From Kofleriaceae bacterium (GTDB lineage: Bacteria > Myxococcota_A > Polyangia > Haliangiales > Haliangiaceae): 59,573 bases of DNA. Under the pieces are notes generated by a model that was not told the DNA's origin, made no database searches, and saw only the letters and a list, made by a program, of their open reading frames with translations. The position numbers were made by a program, and so were the translations under genes. The stretch covers positions 1 through 59,573 of the forward strand of contig JALHPV010000009.1 in NCBI GenBank assembly GCA_022842285.1, written 5' to 3'. This document shows positions 8,541 to 19,023 of the stretch, in pieces. Every line of letters starts with the position of its first letter. Positions within the stretch are counted from its first letter, which is position 1.

Positions 8541-9086
8541 GTGAGCGACCACGAGCGGTTCCGACAGGTGGTGGAGCCCCTGCACGACCGTGCGCTGGCG
8601 TTCACGCGGGCGCTGTGCCGCTCGAACGCCGAGGGCGACGACGTGTTCCAGGAGGCCCTCCTGCGCGCGTTCGCCAAGCTGCACCAGCTCGAGGATCCCG
8701 CCGCCGCGAAGGTCTGGTTCTACCGGATCATCGTGTCGGTTCAGCGATCCCGCGCCCGCCGCGGGGCCTGGCGCCGCTGGCTCCCGCTCGTGGGGCCCGA
8801 CGACGCCGAGGCCATCGGCGAGGTCGACTACCGTTGCCCGGGCTGGGACAACGAGACCCTCGCCGCCAACCGCCGCATTCGCGCCGCCCTCACCGCCCTG
8901 CCCGCCGACCAGCGCGAAGCGATCGTGCTCTACGAGATCGAAGGCTGGCTCGTCGAGGAGATCTCCGCGCTGCACGGCGTGTCCACGTCCGCCATCAAGT
9001 CGCGGCTCGCGCGTGGTCGCGAGCGCCTCCGCACCCTCTACACCAACGGCAACGCCAACCTGGCCTTCGCCAAGGAGCCCACATGA
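8541..9086 (+). CDS. ECF sigma-70 family RNA polymerase sigma factor
   Basis: A 181-residue protein with sigma region 2 at about residues 10-80 (DVFQEALLRAFAKLHQL, then WFYRIIVSVQRSRARR). Region 4 lies at about 110-170, with LPADQREAIVLYEIEGW and the helix-turn-helix segment VEEISALHGVSTSAIKSRLARGRERL. The length is normal for ECF sigma factors. The gene starts at GTG. Its stop overlaps the ATG of the next gene by ATGA, so the two are translationally coupled. The partner membrane protein may be its regulator. Confidence 0.9.
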   Translation: MSDHERFRQVVEPLHDRALAFTRALCRSNAEGDDVFQEALLRAFAKLHQLEDPAAAKVWFYRIIVSVQRSRARRGAWRRWLPLVGPDDAEAIGEVDYRCPGWDNETLAANRRIRAALTALPADQREAIVLYEIEGWLVEEISALHGVSTSAIKSRLARGRERLRTLYTNGNANLAFAKEPT

Positions 9087-9931
9087 CCGACTCACGACTC
9101 ACCGCGGATCTCGCCCTCCTCGGTCGCATCGCGCAGGAGCGGCTGCCATCCGTCGAGACGTCGCTGAAGCGCTTCGCCGCTGCGAGCACGAGCAGCGAGC
9201 GCATCGCGGTGTCCCTTGCCCGCAGCTTCGTCCAGCGCGTCGGTCGCATCGCTGCGGGCGCCACCGCGATCATGGGCGTTGCCGGCACGTTCGCGCGGCT
9301 CTGCGTCAACATCGGACCTGGCCGTCACGAGCCGTCGCTGTTCGAGCGTCTCCTCCAGGGCCCGCAGCTCTGGGTCGCCGTGGTCTTGCTCGGTGCGAGC
9401 GCCGTCGCGTACGGCATCGCCACGACGATCGCCGCGCGACAGATCGAGCACACGCTGCACGTCGGCGGTATCCCGGCGGCGCAGCGCCTCGTCGACCGTG
9501 TCGAGCGGTGGGACATCGGCCTCAGCATCGCGGGCGTGCTGACGCCGGTGCTGTTCTTCGGAATGATGCGCGTCGTCCTCGGCAACGGGGAACTGGACAC
9601 GTTTCTTCACCATCACGCTCCGCCCGAGGTGAGCCTCCCTTTCGGCGCGACGAGCTACATGCTCGGCGGAGCCTTCGCCGTGACGTGGCTCGGCGCGTTC
9701 GTGGTCGCGCGCTTACCATCCACCACGCGATCATCACGCGGCGCGATCATTGTCGCTGCGGCCGCGTTCTGCGGCACGCTGTGGGCGGGCGCGACCTTCG
9801 ATACGGGACCGATCATGTTCGAGCTCTACCGGAGCCCCTCGGTGCCGCTACGCGCGGTCCTCACCGCGACCGGCACCCTCTCGCTCTTGGTGCTCGTCAG
9901 CGAGCTCGTCCTCGCCCGGCGGCGCCGCTGA
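9083..9931 (+). CDS. Membrane protein coupled to the ECF sigma factor, putative anti-sigma
   Basis: The ATG at 9083 overlaps the sigma-factor stop as ATGA. The 282-residue product has a soluble N-terminus of about 70 residues and then about six hydrophobic segments, ending LVLARRRR. I see no zinc-binding HxxxCxxC motif typical of ZAS-type anti-sigma factors. An anti-sigma role is therefore inferred only from the coupled position. The stop TGA is immediately followed by the stop of rlmN on the other strand, with no gap and no terminator visible. Confidence 0.65.
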   Translation: MTDSRLTADLALLGRIAQERLPSVETSLKRFAAASTSSERIAVSLARSFVQRVGRIAAGATAIMGVAGTFARLCVNIGPGRHEPSLFERLLQGPQLWVAVVLLGASAVAYGIATTIAARQIEHTLHVGGIPAAQRLVDRVERWDIGLSIAGVLTPVLFFGMMRVVLGNGELDTFLHHHAPPEVSLPFGATSYMLGGAFAVTWLGAFVVARLPSTTRSSRGAIIVAAAAFCGTLWAGATFDTGPIMFELYRSPSVPLRAVLTATGTLSLLVLVSELVLARRRR

Positions 9932-11044
9932 CTACTCGACGTTCGGCGCGGGCGGCGGACCCTTGCGGACCCGCAGCGGCACGAGCGGCGAGCCATTCGC
10001 GCGATTCGCGAGCTGACCGCAGGCCGCATCGATGTCGTCGCCGCGCGGGATGCGCAGGTACGTCGACATCCCGAGCTTCTTGCACTCGTTCTGGAAGGCA
10101 TCGACCGCCGCCGCCGAAGGCCGCGCATACGGCGCCTCGGGGTGCGGGTTGTACGGGATGATGTTCACCTTGCACTTGATGCCGCGGAGCAGCTTCGCGA
10201 GCTGCGCGGCATCGGCGAGCGAGTCGTTCACGCCCGCGAGCAGCACGTACTCGAACGTGATGCGCCGGCGCTGCTCGAGTGGATACGCCTTCAGCGCCGC
10301 GAGGAGCTTGCTGATGTTCCACTTGCGGTTGATCGGCATGATCTCGTCGCGAATGGCGTCGTTCGGCGCGTTCAGCGACACGGCGAGGTTCGGCCGCACC
10401 GTCTCGCCGCCGAGCTTCTCGAGCTTGGGCACCAGGCCCGACGTCGACACCGTGATGCGCCGCGCGGACAGGCCCGCCCCCTTGTCGTGGGTCAGGATGC
10501 GGAGCGAGGTGACGAGGTTGTCGTAGTTGTGGAGCGGCTCGCCCATCCCCATGTAGACGAGGTTGGTGAGCTGCCGATCGGGCTCGGTCTCGGCGAGGAG
10601 CTTCCGCGCCAGGTATACCTGGTCGACAATCTCGCCCGCATCGAGGTTGCGCTTGAGGCCGAGCTTCGCGGTCGCGCAGAACTGACAGTCGACCGCACAG
10701 CCCACCTGCGACGAGATGCACTGCGTGGTCTTGTGCCCCGACGGAATCAGCACCGTCTCGATCGACGCGCCATCGCGCGTGAGCAGGCGGAGCTTGCGCG
10801 TGCCGTCCTTCGACGTCTGCACCTCGGCGACCGTCAGGCAGCCGATGGTCGCGACCTCCGCGAGCCGCGCCTTGGTGGCCGCCCCGAGGTTCGTCATCTC
10901 GTCGAACGTGCGGGCGCCGTGAGCGTGGATCCAGCGCCAGATCTGCTCGCCCCGGAACTTGGGCCAGCCCTGCGCCTCCGCAAACTCGCAGGTTTGCTCG
11001 AGGGTCATGGCGCGCAGGTCCTGCATGGCGCCTGTAGCTACCAT
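9932..11044 (-). CDS. rlmN: 23S rRNA/tRNA adenine-C2 methyltransferase RlmN
   Basis: Radical SAM enzyme of 370 residues that methylates A2503 of 23S rRNA and A37 of some tRNAs. The N-terminal RlmN domain has FRGEQIWRWIHAHG. The radical SAM cluster motif CxxxCxxC is CAVDCQFC (C116, C120, C123). The methyl-shuttling cysteine is in GDDIDAACGQLA near residue 342. GMGEPLHNYDN and NPHPEAPYARPS are also family signatures. The start is uncertain between 11044 and 11026. It is convergent with the sigma-factor operon. Confidence 0.95.
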   Translation of the reverse strand: MVATGAMQDLRAMTLEQTCEFAEAQGWPKFRGEQIWRWIHAHGARTFDEMTNLGAATKARLAEVATIGCLTVAEVQTSKDGTRKLRLLTRDGASIETVLIPSGHKTTQCISSQVGCAVDCQFCATAKLGLKRNLDAGEIVDQVYLARKLLAETEPDRQLTNLVYMGMGEPLHNYDNLVTSLRILTHDKGAGLSARRITVSTSGLVPKLEKLGGETVRPNLAVSLNAPNDAIRDEIMPINRKWNISKLLAALKAYPLEQRRRITFEYVLLAGVNDSLADAAQLAKLLRGIKCKVNIIPYNPHPEAPYARPSAAAVDAFQNECKKLGMSTYLRIPRGDDIDAACGQLANRANGSPLVPLRVRKGPPPAPNVE

Positions 11045-11080
11045 GGGGACCGGGCGGCGGTAACCCCTGATTTTACAAGC

Positions 11081-11653
11081 CTAGCCCTCGGCGGCGTCGT
11101 TTGCCGTGACCGCGAGCATGATGTCGACGCGGCGGTCCTTCTGCCAGCCGGCCTCGTCGGTGCCGGTCGCTTCGAGCTCGCCGCGGGTGCTGGCGCCCAG
11201 CTGCGTGTTCGGGACGCCGAGACGAACCAGGTACGCGTTCACCGCATTCGAGCGCCGAGCGCCGAGCCCCAGGTTGTACTCGTCCGTGCCGCGAGGATCG
11301 GCGCGCCCGATGAGGTCGACGGCCTTGCCCTTGAGGGGGCCCGAGATCAGACATGTCGCGATCTGATCGAGGACCGACTTGTCCTCCGGCGATAGCTCGG
11401 CGGCGTCGTAGTCGAACTGAGGAACCGGCCCCTCGAGCGCCTTGATGCCGCACGCGGCCGCGATGTCCGTGCCGATCGACAGCCCGCCCGACACCTGGGT
11501 GTTGCCGGTGACGTCGCGCGGCGTCTCCTTCGTCTTCGTGTCGGTCACGGCCCCCGAATCCGTGGTCGTCTTCGTCGTGACGGTGGTTTCCTTCTTGTCC
11601 TTGCCGCAGCCGACAGCCGCAACAAAGAGGAGCGCCAGAGTCATGGTCTTCAT
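11081..11653 (-). CDS. OmpA-family peptidoglycan-binding lipoprotein
   Basis: About 190 residues. The signal ends VAAVGCGKD (lipobox), followed by a Thr/Lys-rich linker. The OmpA C-terminal domain begins around FDYDAAELSPEDKSVL and carries VDLIGRADPRGTDEYNLGLG and ARRSNAVNAYLVRLGV. The aspartate and arginine that bind diaminopimelate in OmpA/Pal domains appear present (RADPRG, WQKDRRVDI). Expected role: anchoring the outer membrane to the cell wall. I place the start at 11653, because CAGGAT ends seven bases upstream; an ATG at 11662 is also in frame. Confidence 0.85.
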   Translation of the reverse strand: MKTMTLALLFVAAVGCGKDKKETTVTTKTTTDSGAVTDTKTKETPRDVTGNTQVSGGLSIGTDIAAACGIKALEGPVPQFDYDAAELSPEDKSVLDQIATCLISGPLKGKAVDLIGRADPRGTDEYNLGLGARRSNAVNAYLVRLGVPNTQLGASTRGELEATGTDEAGWQKDRRVDIMLAVTANDAAEG

Positions 11654-11660
11654 GCCGGGC

Positions 11661-11666
11661 ATCCTG
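11661..11666 (-). promoter_or_regulatory. -10 hexamer before the OmpA lipoprotein gene
   Basis: On the minus strand CAGGAT ends seven bases before ATG 11653, with no Shine-Dalgarno. On the opposite strand CAATCT (11692-11697) ends five bases before the divergent ATG at 11703. Confidence 0.4.
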
Positions 11667-11702
11667 ACATCGAATGGATGTACGGTCTCAGCAATCTAGC
11701 TA

Positions 11703-13214
11703 ATGCATCACGTGAGTCCTCTTCGCTTGGGCGTGCTCCTCGGCACGGTGTGCGTGATCGCCTCGTGTGGCTCGAAATCGAACGAGGCCAAGGGTCGGAC
11801 CGATGACGCGGGGCAAACCGCCTCGGTGCCGCCGATCGCAACACCGGTCCTGGGCGTCGCCACGTTGCCGCCCTGGGGCTTCCTCTACAACGAGGGCAAG
11901 AAGGCGTACGACGCCGCCCAGACGGCCTACAAGGCGAAGGACCGTGATTGGTCCGCCATCCGGACACACTGCGAGTCCTCGATCGCCGAAGACGCGGAGC
12001 ACTACGACGCACGGCGCCTCCTCGCCAGCGCACTGGCCAACACGGGCCAAGGGGCAGCCGCTGCCGACCAGCTCGCGATCGTCCTCGCTGCCGACTTCTT
12101 CAAGTACTCAGGCGGCATCGCCACCGATCCCGACCTGAAGGACTTTCTCGCCACGCCGCACGGAGCCGCCGTGATGCAACTGGTCGAGGTGATCCGTGCC
12201 GAGTACCTGCGCCGCATCGGTACCGGGATCTGGCTCGTCGGTCGCCGCAGCGCGTTCAAGTGGCCCAAGGATGCAGGCGCGCAGCCCGCGTCGAGCCGAG
12301 GCGAGATCTACGCGTTCGATCGCGAGGCCCGGCGCTACCTGCGGCTCTCGCACACCGACCACCAGGCGGTCGGCTTCGTGCGCGGCGGAGACGAGCTCGC
12401 CATCATCGGCTTCGATCGGGTGGAGAAGCCGGCCACGCCCGACGCGCCGGGCCTCATCGCCCGTGCGTGGGTGCAGGTCATCGACACGAAGACGTGGGAG
12501 GCCAAGAAGCGCACGACCATCGCGGGCCCGATGCGCGAGCTCGCCGCGGGGTACGGCGACGGCAACGTGCTCCTCGTCGCGACCGCCCCCGCCCAGGGCC
12601 GGTGGGGTCTCGGCCCGTCCGTCGTCCAGGCCGTCGATGGCAACGGCAAGCTCGCGCCCGCAGCCGTCGCGTTCCCTGCCAACGCGATTCGTTTCACGCT
12701 GGACGAAGGAACAATTGTCCGGCTTCCGGACAACGTCACCGCCGCGTTTACCGGCGACCCTCCCACCGCGCCCACCCTCACGTACGGCTCCGCCACCGTG
12801 CAGGTCCCCGAATCGGGACAAGCCGCCGGCGCATCCGTCACCCTCGCCCCCGACGGCGCCCACGTCGCCTTCGCCACCGCCGTGGATCCGTGCGCGAAGG
12901 GCACCGCGCCGTCGCTCTACATCGCCGATGCCAAGGGTGCGCTGACCCACATCCTCTCCGCCAAGAGCCGCTTCGCCACGCGCTGGCTCGACGCCACCAA
13001 CCTCGCCTACGACGACGGCGAAGGCGCGATTCGCGTCTGGGACGTCGCTGCGAACCGCGAGGCCGGGAAGGTCTCCAACGCCCCCGGGATCGCCCTCGCC
13101 GTCCTCTCCGCAACCCCGGGTGCGATCTGCAAGGGCGGCGAACCCGCGCCCATGGAGGTCGACATGGGCTCCGCCGCCGGCTCGGGCTCCGACGAGATGC
13201 CCCCCGAAGAGTGA
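11703..13214 (+). CDS. Lipoprotein with TPR-like head and beta-propeller-like body
   Basis: The 503-residue product has a signal ending in the lipobox VIASCGSK. Residues about 60-150 look like TPR helices (NEGKKAYDAAQTAYKAKDRD, RRLLASALANTGQGAAAADQ). The remainder contains repeated strands with AFDREARRYLRLSHTDHQA, LAPDGAHVAFATAVDP and WLDATNLAYDDGEGAIRVWDV, resembling TolB/WD40 propeller blades. It ends Gly/Ser- and Asp/Glu-rich. It is divergent from the OmpA lipoprotein. A cell-envelope monitoring or scaffold role is plausible but unproven. Confidence 0.7.
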   Translation: MHHVSPLRLGVLLGTVCVIASCGSKSNEAKGRTDDAGQTASVPPIATPVLGVATLPPWGFLYNEGKKAYDAAQTAYKAKDRDWSAIRTHCESSIAEDAEHYDARRLLASALANTGQGAAAADQLAIVLAADFFKYSGGIATDPDLKDFLATPHGAAVMQLVEVIRAEYLRRIGTGIWLVGRRSAFKWPKDAGAQPASSRGEIYAFDREARRYLRLSHTDHQAVGFVRGGDELAIIGFDRVEKPATPDAPGLIARAWVQVIDTKTWEAKKRTTIAGPMRELAAGYGDGNVLLVATAPAQGRWGLGPSVVQAVDGNGKLAPAAVAFPANAIRFTLDEGTIVRLPDNVTAAFTGDPPTAPTLTYGSATVQVPESGQAAGASVTLAPDGAHVAFATAVDPCAKGTAPSLYIADAKGALTHILSAKSRFATRWLDATNLAYDDGEGAIRVWDVAANREAGKVSNAPGIALAVLSATPGAICKGGEPAPMEVDMGSAAGSGSDEMPPEE

Positions 13215-13246
13215 GGCCGGTACCCTCGCCCGCGCCGATCCAGGGG

Positions 13247-13252
13247 TAGGAT
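13247..13252 (+). promoter_or_regulatory. -10 hexamer of a probable leaderless promoter
   Basis: TAGGAT ends six bases before the GTG start at 13259, matching the box upstream of 1777. No Shine-Dalgarno is seen. Confidence 0.5.
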
Positions 13253-13258
13253 TCCTCG

Positions 13259-13741
13259 GTGCGTATCTACCTGGTTCGGCACGGCGACGCCGTCCCCGAA
13301 GAGGATGCCGGCAGTGACCGCGACCGCTGGTTGTCGAACAAGGGCCGCGAAGGCGCCCGCGTCCTCGCCCGCCTGCTCCGCGAGCAGCGCGTCGAGCTCG
13401 ATGCCATCCTCTGCTCCCCCCTCCCGCGCGCCGTGCAGACCGCCGAGCTCATCGCCCAGGGTCTCGACTTCCTCGGCACCATCGTCACGCGCCGCGCATT
13501 CGAGCCCTCCGCCCAGCCGCGTGTTGCCGCCGACACGATCGCGGGCGCCGGCGGCTCGGTCCTGGTCGTCTCGCACGAGCCCGCCATCTCCACGCTCGGC
13601 GCCTATCTCGTCGGCAAGCCCGCATTCCCGCCCTTCCGCACCGCGCAGTGCTGCGCGATCGAAGACGGTCGCCCGCGCTTCGTGGCCCGCGCCGATACCG
13701 GCCTCGTCGACGCGCTGTTCGTCGAAGGCGTCGATCACTAG
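13259..13741 (+). CDS. sixA: SixA-type phosphohistidine phosphatase
   Basis: This 160-residue protein begins at GTG with MRIYLVRHGDA, the catalytic RHG motif of the histidine phosphatase superfamily (His8). A second conserved arginine is in CSPLPRAVQTAELI, and a conserved histidine is in VVSHEPAIS. The short length and LSNKGREGARVLARLL match the SixA branch, whose members dephosphorylate phosphohistidine on phosphotransfer domains. The substrate here is unknown. The GTG start is supported by the adjacent TAGGAT box. Confidence 0.9.
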   Translation: MRIYLVRHGDAVPEEDAGSDRDRWLSNKGREGARVLARLLREQRVELDAILCSPLPRAVQTAELIAQGLDFLGTIVTRRAFEPSAQPRVAADTIAGAGGSVLVVSHEPAISTLGAYLVGKPAFPPFRTAQCCAIEDGRPRFVARADTGLVDALFVEGVDH

Positions 13742-13767
13742 TCGGGCTCGTTCGGGCTCCTTCGTCA

Positions 13768-13782
13768 CCAAAAAGCTTTTGG
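13768..13782. terminator. Small hairpin after sixA
   Basis: CCAAAA-AGC-TTTTGG is a perfect six-base-pair stem lying 27 bases after the sixA stop. The T-run forms the right arm itself, so it is a weak candidate terminator. It abuts the dispersed repeat that follows. Confidence 0.35.
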
Positions 13783-13843
13783 CGCCAAGACGCCGAGGAA
13801 CACCAAGGTCAGGTGTCGCAGGGGTCCGACCCCTGCGACACCT
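13781..13843. repeat. Composite dispersed repeat with perfect REP-like palindrome
   Basis: Two elements lie side by side. The first, 13781-13812, is a CGCCAAGACGCCGAGGAA-type repeat that recurs at 31675-31706 with two mismatches. The second, 13811-13843, is a 33-base palindrome with 15-base arms (AGGTGTCGCAGGGGT) around CCG; it recurs exactly at 58381-58413, and half copies lie at 23867-23915. The element sits between convergent genes. Confidence 0.85.
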
Positions 13844-13860
13844 GATTCTTGAATGGCGTT

Positions 13861-15093
13861 CTAGCTCCAGAGCTGACGCGCCCGCGCCGCGAGTCCCCAC
13901 GCGACGCTCGTGAGCTCCTCGCCGCCGACGACCATGTCGGGGCCAAAGCGCGCGGCGAGGCGCGCCCGCACCGCTGGTACGAGGGACGAACCGCCGGTCG
14001 CGAATACGCGATCGATGTCGCCCGATGCGACGCCGGCCCGCGCGAGCACTTCGTCGAGCACGCGTTCGATGTCGACGAGATCGGGCTCGATCCAGGTCTC
14101 GAAGTCGGGCCGGGTGACGGGCAGCTGCATGTCGAGCCCGTCGAGGGTGAGCGTCTGCTCGGACGCGGCGGTCAGACGGACCTTGGTGCCTTCGACGGCG
14201 CGGTGCATCGGGAGGCCGAGGTCATCTTCGACGACGCGTACGAGGCGCTCGAAGCGGGTGGGGTCGAGGGCGCCGTACTGCACGCGCTCGAGGAGGCGGA
14301 GGGTCTTCTCTTCCTTCAGGAACGAGAGGTAGTGCCAGCGCCGGAGGTGCGCGTAGAGCCACGCGGGCACGGGGGCTTCGCCGCCCAGCTCGTCGCGGTA
14401 GCGCGTGCCGCGACCGAGGGCGGGGGCGACGACGGCATCGATCACGCGGGCATCGAAGGCGTCACCCGAGATGCCGATGCCGCCGTTCGCGAGCACCTCG
14501 CCGTCGCGGTTCGGCCCCACGCGGATCACGGAGAAGTCGGTGGTGCCGCCACCGAAGTCGGCGACCACCACGAGCTCGTCGTGATCGAGGCGACTCGCGT
14601 AGCTGGCGGCGGCACCGACGGGCTCGTACTCGAAGACGATGTCGGTGAAGCCCGCGAGCCCGCAGGCCTCGCGCATGCGAGCGACGGCGCGCTCGTCGTC
14701 CACCGCTTCCTCGGCACCCCAGTAGCGCACGGGACGACCGATCACGGCGCGCGCTCCGAGGTCGACCGACGTCGCGGCTCGCAGCTGGCGCAGATACGCG
14801 GCGATCATGTCTTCGAGGGTCCAGCGTCGCCCGAAGATGTAGGTCTTCGAGAAGGCGGCGCTCGCGAGGTGCGACTTGATCGATTGCACGAGGCGACCTT
14901 CGCCTTGCGTCTCGATGTAGCGAGCGATGGCGGGTGCGCCGGCGGTGAGCCCGCCGTTGGGCTCGAAGTAGAGGACGGTACGCCAGTGCGGCGCGCCGGC
15001 GAGCGGGGCCAGCGACACCCCACCCGTGGGGCCTGCGACCGCGACGGCGGAGTTGGTCGTGCCGAAATCGATGCCGACGAACATGGGTGTCAC
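13861..15093 (-). CDS. Hsp70-family protein, YegD-like
   Basis: A 410-residue actin-fold ATPase. The phosphate-1 motif is VGIDFGTTNSAVAV at the N-terminus. Phosphate-2 is VVADFGGGTTDFSVIR (about residues 195-210) and the adenosine motif is VFATGGSSLVPAVR (about 365-378). It lacks the long substrate-binding domain of DnaK, which fits the YegD-like group of short Hsp70 proteins. Function in this group is poorly defined; chaperone-like ATPase activity is expected. The start may be the ATG at 15084 (MFVGID). Confidence 0.85.
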   Translation of the reverse strand: MTPMFVGIDFGTTNSAVAVAGPTGGVSLAPLAGAPHWRTVLYFEPNGGLTAGAPAIARYIETQGEGRLVQSIKSHLASAAFSKTYIFGRRWTLEDMIAAYLRQLRAATSVDLGARAVIGRPVRYWGAEEAVDDERAVARMREACGLAGFTDIVFEYEPVGAAASYASRLDHDELVVVADFGGGTTDFSVIRVGPNRDGEVLANGGIGISGDAFDARVIDAVVAPALGRGTRYRDELGGEAPVPAWLYAHLRRWHYLSFLKEEKTLRLLERVQYGALDPTRFERLVRVVEDDLGLPMHRAVEGTKVRLTAASEQTLTLDGLDMQLPVTRPDFETWIEPDLVDIERVLDEVLARAGVASGDIDRVFATGGSSLVPAVRARLAARFGPDMVVGGEELTSVAWGLAARARQLWS

Positions 15094-15124
15094 CGTCGAC
15101 GATCACGACGGTATTTACTAGCTG

Positions 15125-15610
15125 GTGGCGTACCGCTATCCTGTGGGAGCTGTACCGGAGACACTCGTGGGCGCCGTCGAACAAGTACGTGGTGCCGCGC
15201 AGGGCCGGCTCGTCACGCTCGACGTCGATGGCGACACACTCACCTGGCGCATGAAGGCCACGTCGCGCGCCGCGGCGGAGAACATCGTGACGACGCTGCA
15301 CCAGGTGCGCGACGCGAAGTTCGAGTACTCGCGCGTGAGCGTCGCGATGTTGTTCTTGCTCGTGGCCGGCGCCGTGGTCGGGCTCCTCCGGGAATGGCGC
15401 GTGGCGGTCAGCCTCTGGGGGGCCGCGGTGGCGATCGGGGCGCAGCGCGCCCTCCGACCGCGCCGCTTGCTCGTCCTCGATCTCGGGACGCGCTCGCTCA
15501 CCCTCGACGTGGCCGCGGACAGCGTCGGCAGCGCCCGCGCGCTGGTGGGACGGATCGCGGGCATCCTCAAGTCCGGCGAGACCCCCGCCGTGCCGCCCAC
15601 ACTGCCGTAG
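15125..15610 (+). CDS. Membrane protein, unknown function
   Basis: A 161-residue protein starting at GTG, 31 bases from the divergent Hsp70 gene. A hydrophobic pair of helices lies at about residues 75-110 (VAMLFLLVAGAVVGLL, then WGAAVAIGAQRAL). Soluble alpha/beta-like segments flank them, with similar predicted patterns on both sides (LVTLDVDGDTLTW and LLVLDLGTRSLTLDV). No family is recognised. Its 3' end (PAVPPTLP then TAG) was copied during the LamG duplication and survives as a relic near 16535-16560. Confidence 0.6.
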   Translation: MAYRYPVGAVPETLVGAVEQVRGAAQGRLVTLDVDGDTLTWRMKATSRAAAENIVTTLHQVRDAKFEYSRVSVAMLFLLVAGAVVGLLREWRVAVSLWGAAVAIGAQRALRPRRLLVLDLGTRSLTLDVAADSVGSARALVGRIAGILKSGETPAVPPTLP

Positions 15611-15616
15611 TACGCT
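15611..15616 (+). promoter_or_regulatory. -10 hexamer of LamG copy 1
   Basis: TACGCT ends seven bases before GTG 15624 and lies directly after the TAG of the preceding gene. The duplicated equivalent is TACGAT at 16561-16566, again seven bases before GTG 16574. Confidence 0.45.
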
Positions 15617-15623
15617 TGGCCTG

Positions 15624-16523
15624 GTGCGGACTGGGTGGCTCATCCTGACGTTGGCCGCGTGTTACGCGCCGTCGGCTCCGCAGGGAGCTCCGTGCTCAGC
15701 GACCCTCGAGTGTCCCAGCGGCCAGACCTGCTACGTGGGGGTGTGCTCGACCGAGCCGTTCGCCCGCGACGCGGCGGTCGACAGCACGCTGACTGACAGC
15801 CCCGGCGCCGATGCCAACTCGCCCGATGGCGCCGTCGATGCGGCCGTGAACGATGCGGCGACCGCAACCGATCCATGGGGCGCCATCGCCGGCCTGGTCG
15901 CGCGGTATCCGATGGACGACAACCCCGCGGCCACGGGCCGCGTGTCGAGCAGCGATCCGACGGCCGAAGGCTCCTGTCCCGCCAGCGAATGCCCGACCGC
16001 GGTGGTCGGCGTCAACGGCGGTGGCTACTCGTTCAATGGCGATCAGCGCGCCGTGATCTCGAGGTCGTCGCTCATCACGAGCGCGCCGTACACCGTCTCG
16101 CTCTGGGCGTGGTTCGATCCGGCGACGCCGCCCTACGCTCACATCCTCTCGAAGCCGGAGGGCGAGAACACGAACCGGAACATGTTCGGGTTCGGCCTGA
16201 ACGCTGGCCGGCTCGCGTGGGAGAGCAGCGATGGCGGCTACGTCCAGCTGGTGGCCCCGTCCACGCTCGATCCATTCAACGGCTGGCACCACTACGCCCT
16301 CGAGTGGAACGGCAGCCGCAAGCGCCTCTACATCGACGGCGAGCCGACGACGTCGCAGCTCACGACGATGGTCGATTCGACCCTGCCGTTCTCGCTCGGC
16401 GCCGATGTCGACTTTGGCATACCAGACGGCTACATCGTCGCGCGCGTGGACGAGCTGCGCATCTACCACCGCGCGCTCGACCCGGGCGAGATCCAGGGCC
16501 TCGCTACTTCGTCAGGACTCTGA
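15624..16523 (+). CDS. LamG-domain lipoprotein, copy 1
   Basis: A 299-residue product starting at GTG. Its signal ends LTLAACYAP (lipobox), followed by a Cys-rich module (GAPCSATLECPSGQTCYVGV, then CST) and an Asp/Ala-rich linker (about residues 48-85). A LamG/concanavalin-A-like jelly roll starts at GLVARYPMDD. Family landmarks include [33 protein letters not shown] and VDELRIYHRALDPGEIQGL. Such domains bind carbohydrate or mediate adhesion. Likely displayed on the outer surface; that is inferred from the lipobox and long flexible linker. Confidence 0.85.
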   Translation: MRTGWLILTLAACYAPSAPQGAPCSATLECPSGQTCYVGVCSTEPFARDAAVDSTLTDSPGADANSPDGAVDAAVNDAATATDPWGAIAGLVARYPMDDNPAATGRVSSSDPTAEGSCPASECPTAVVGVNGGGYSFNGDQRAVISRSSLITSAPYTVSLWAWFDPATPPYAHILSKPEGENTNRNMFGFGLNAGRLAWESSDGGYVQLVAPSTLDPFNGWHHYALEWNGSRKRLYIDGEPTTSQLTTMVDSTLPFSLGADVDFGIPDGYIVARVDELRIYHRALDPGEIQGLATSSGL

Positions 16524-16560
16524 GCCCCGTGAAACGCCGGCCGCCCCCACGCTGCCGTAG

Positions 16561-16566
16561 TACGAT
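16561..16566 (+). promoter_or_regulatory. -10 hexamer of LamG copy 2
   Basis: TACGAT ends seven bases before GTG 16574. It sits inside the duplicated scrap of the upstream gene, so the promoter travelled with the duplication. Confidence 0.45.
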
Positions 16567-16573
16567 CGGCGCA

Positions 16574-17369
16574 GTGCGCTCCGCGTGTCTCCTCGTGACG
16601 CTGGCGGCGTGTTACTCGCCGACCGCGCCGCAGGGAGCGCCATGCTCGACGACCCTCGAGTGCCCCACCGGCCAGAGCTGCTATGCCGGCGTGTGCTCGA
16701 CGGAGCCGCTCGACGTTGACGCGTTACCCGCGATCGATCCGTGGGCCGCGATCGACGGGCTCGTCGTGCGCTATCCGATGGACGACGCACCTGCCGCGAC
16801 CGGGACCGTAGCGGCCAGCGATCCGCAGGCCGTGGGATCCTGCAGCGAGGACGGGTGCCCGGCATCCGTGGACGGCATCAACGGAAGCGGATACCGGTTC
16901 TCCGGCAAGGAGCGCGCGGTCATCATGAGACCGTCGCTGCTCACGGCCGCGCCCTATACCGTCTCATTGTGGGCCTGGATCGATCCCGAAGCGCCAAGCT
17001 ACTCGTTCATCTTGGCGAAGCCGGTCGACTCCGTCTCGAACCAGAATAGCTTCGGTTTCGGGCTCACCAACTTTCAGGTCACGTGGGAGACGAGCGACGG
17101 GTCCATCGTCGCCCTCATCGGCCCAGCCGACTTCGAGCCGAGCGACGGCTGGCACCACTATGCCCTCCTCTGGGACGGTGACCGCAAGCGGCTCTGGATC
17201 GACGGCGAGGCCACGACCAGTCAGGTCACGGAACTGATCGACTCGGACTTGCCCTTCTCCCTCGGTTCGGACGTCAACGTCGGGGTTCCCGAGGCCCACT
17301 TCGTCGGGCGCGTGGACGAGCTACGCATCTACAACCGCGCGCTCGCCCCGGTCGAGATCCAAGGCCTCG

Positions 17370-17389
<20 letters not shown>
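16574..17389 (+). CDS. LamG-domain lipoprotein, copy 2
   Basis: This 271-residue paralogue of the preceding gene starts at GTG. The signal ends VTLAACYSP. The Cys-rich head is almost the same ([20 protein letters not shown]). The acidic linker is only about a dozen residues long, against nearly 40 in copy 1. The LamG domain keeps [33 protein letters not shown] and [19 protein letters not shown]. Its last 20 bases overlap the 3' end of the convergent fumarase gene, so neither end can drift freely. Confidence 0.85.
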
Positions 17390-19016
<1,627 letters not shown>

Positions 19017-19023
19017 CGCCGGG

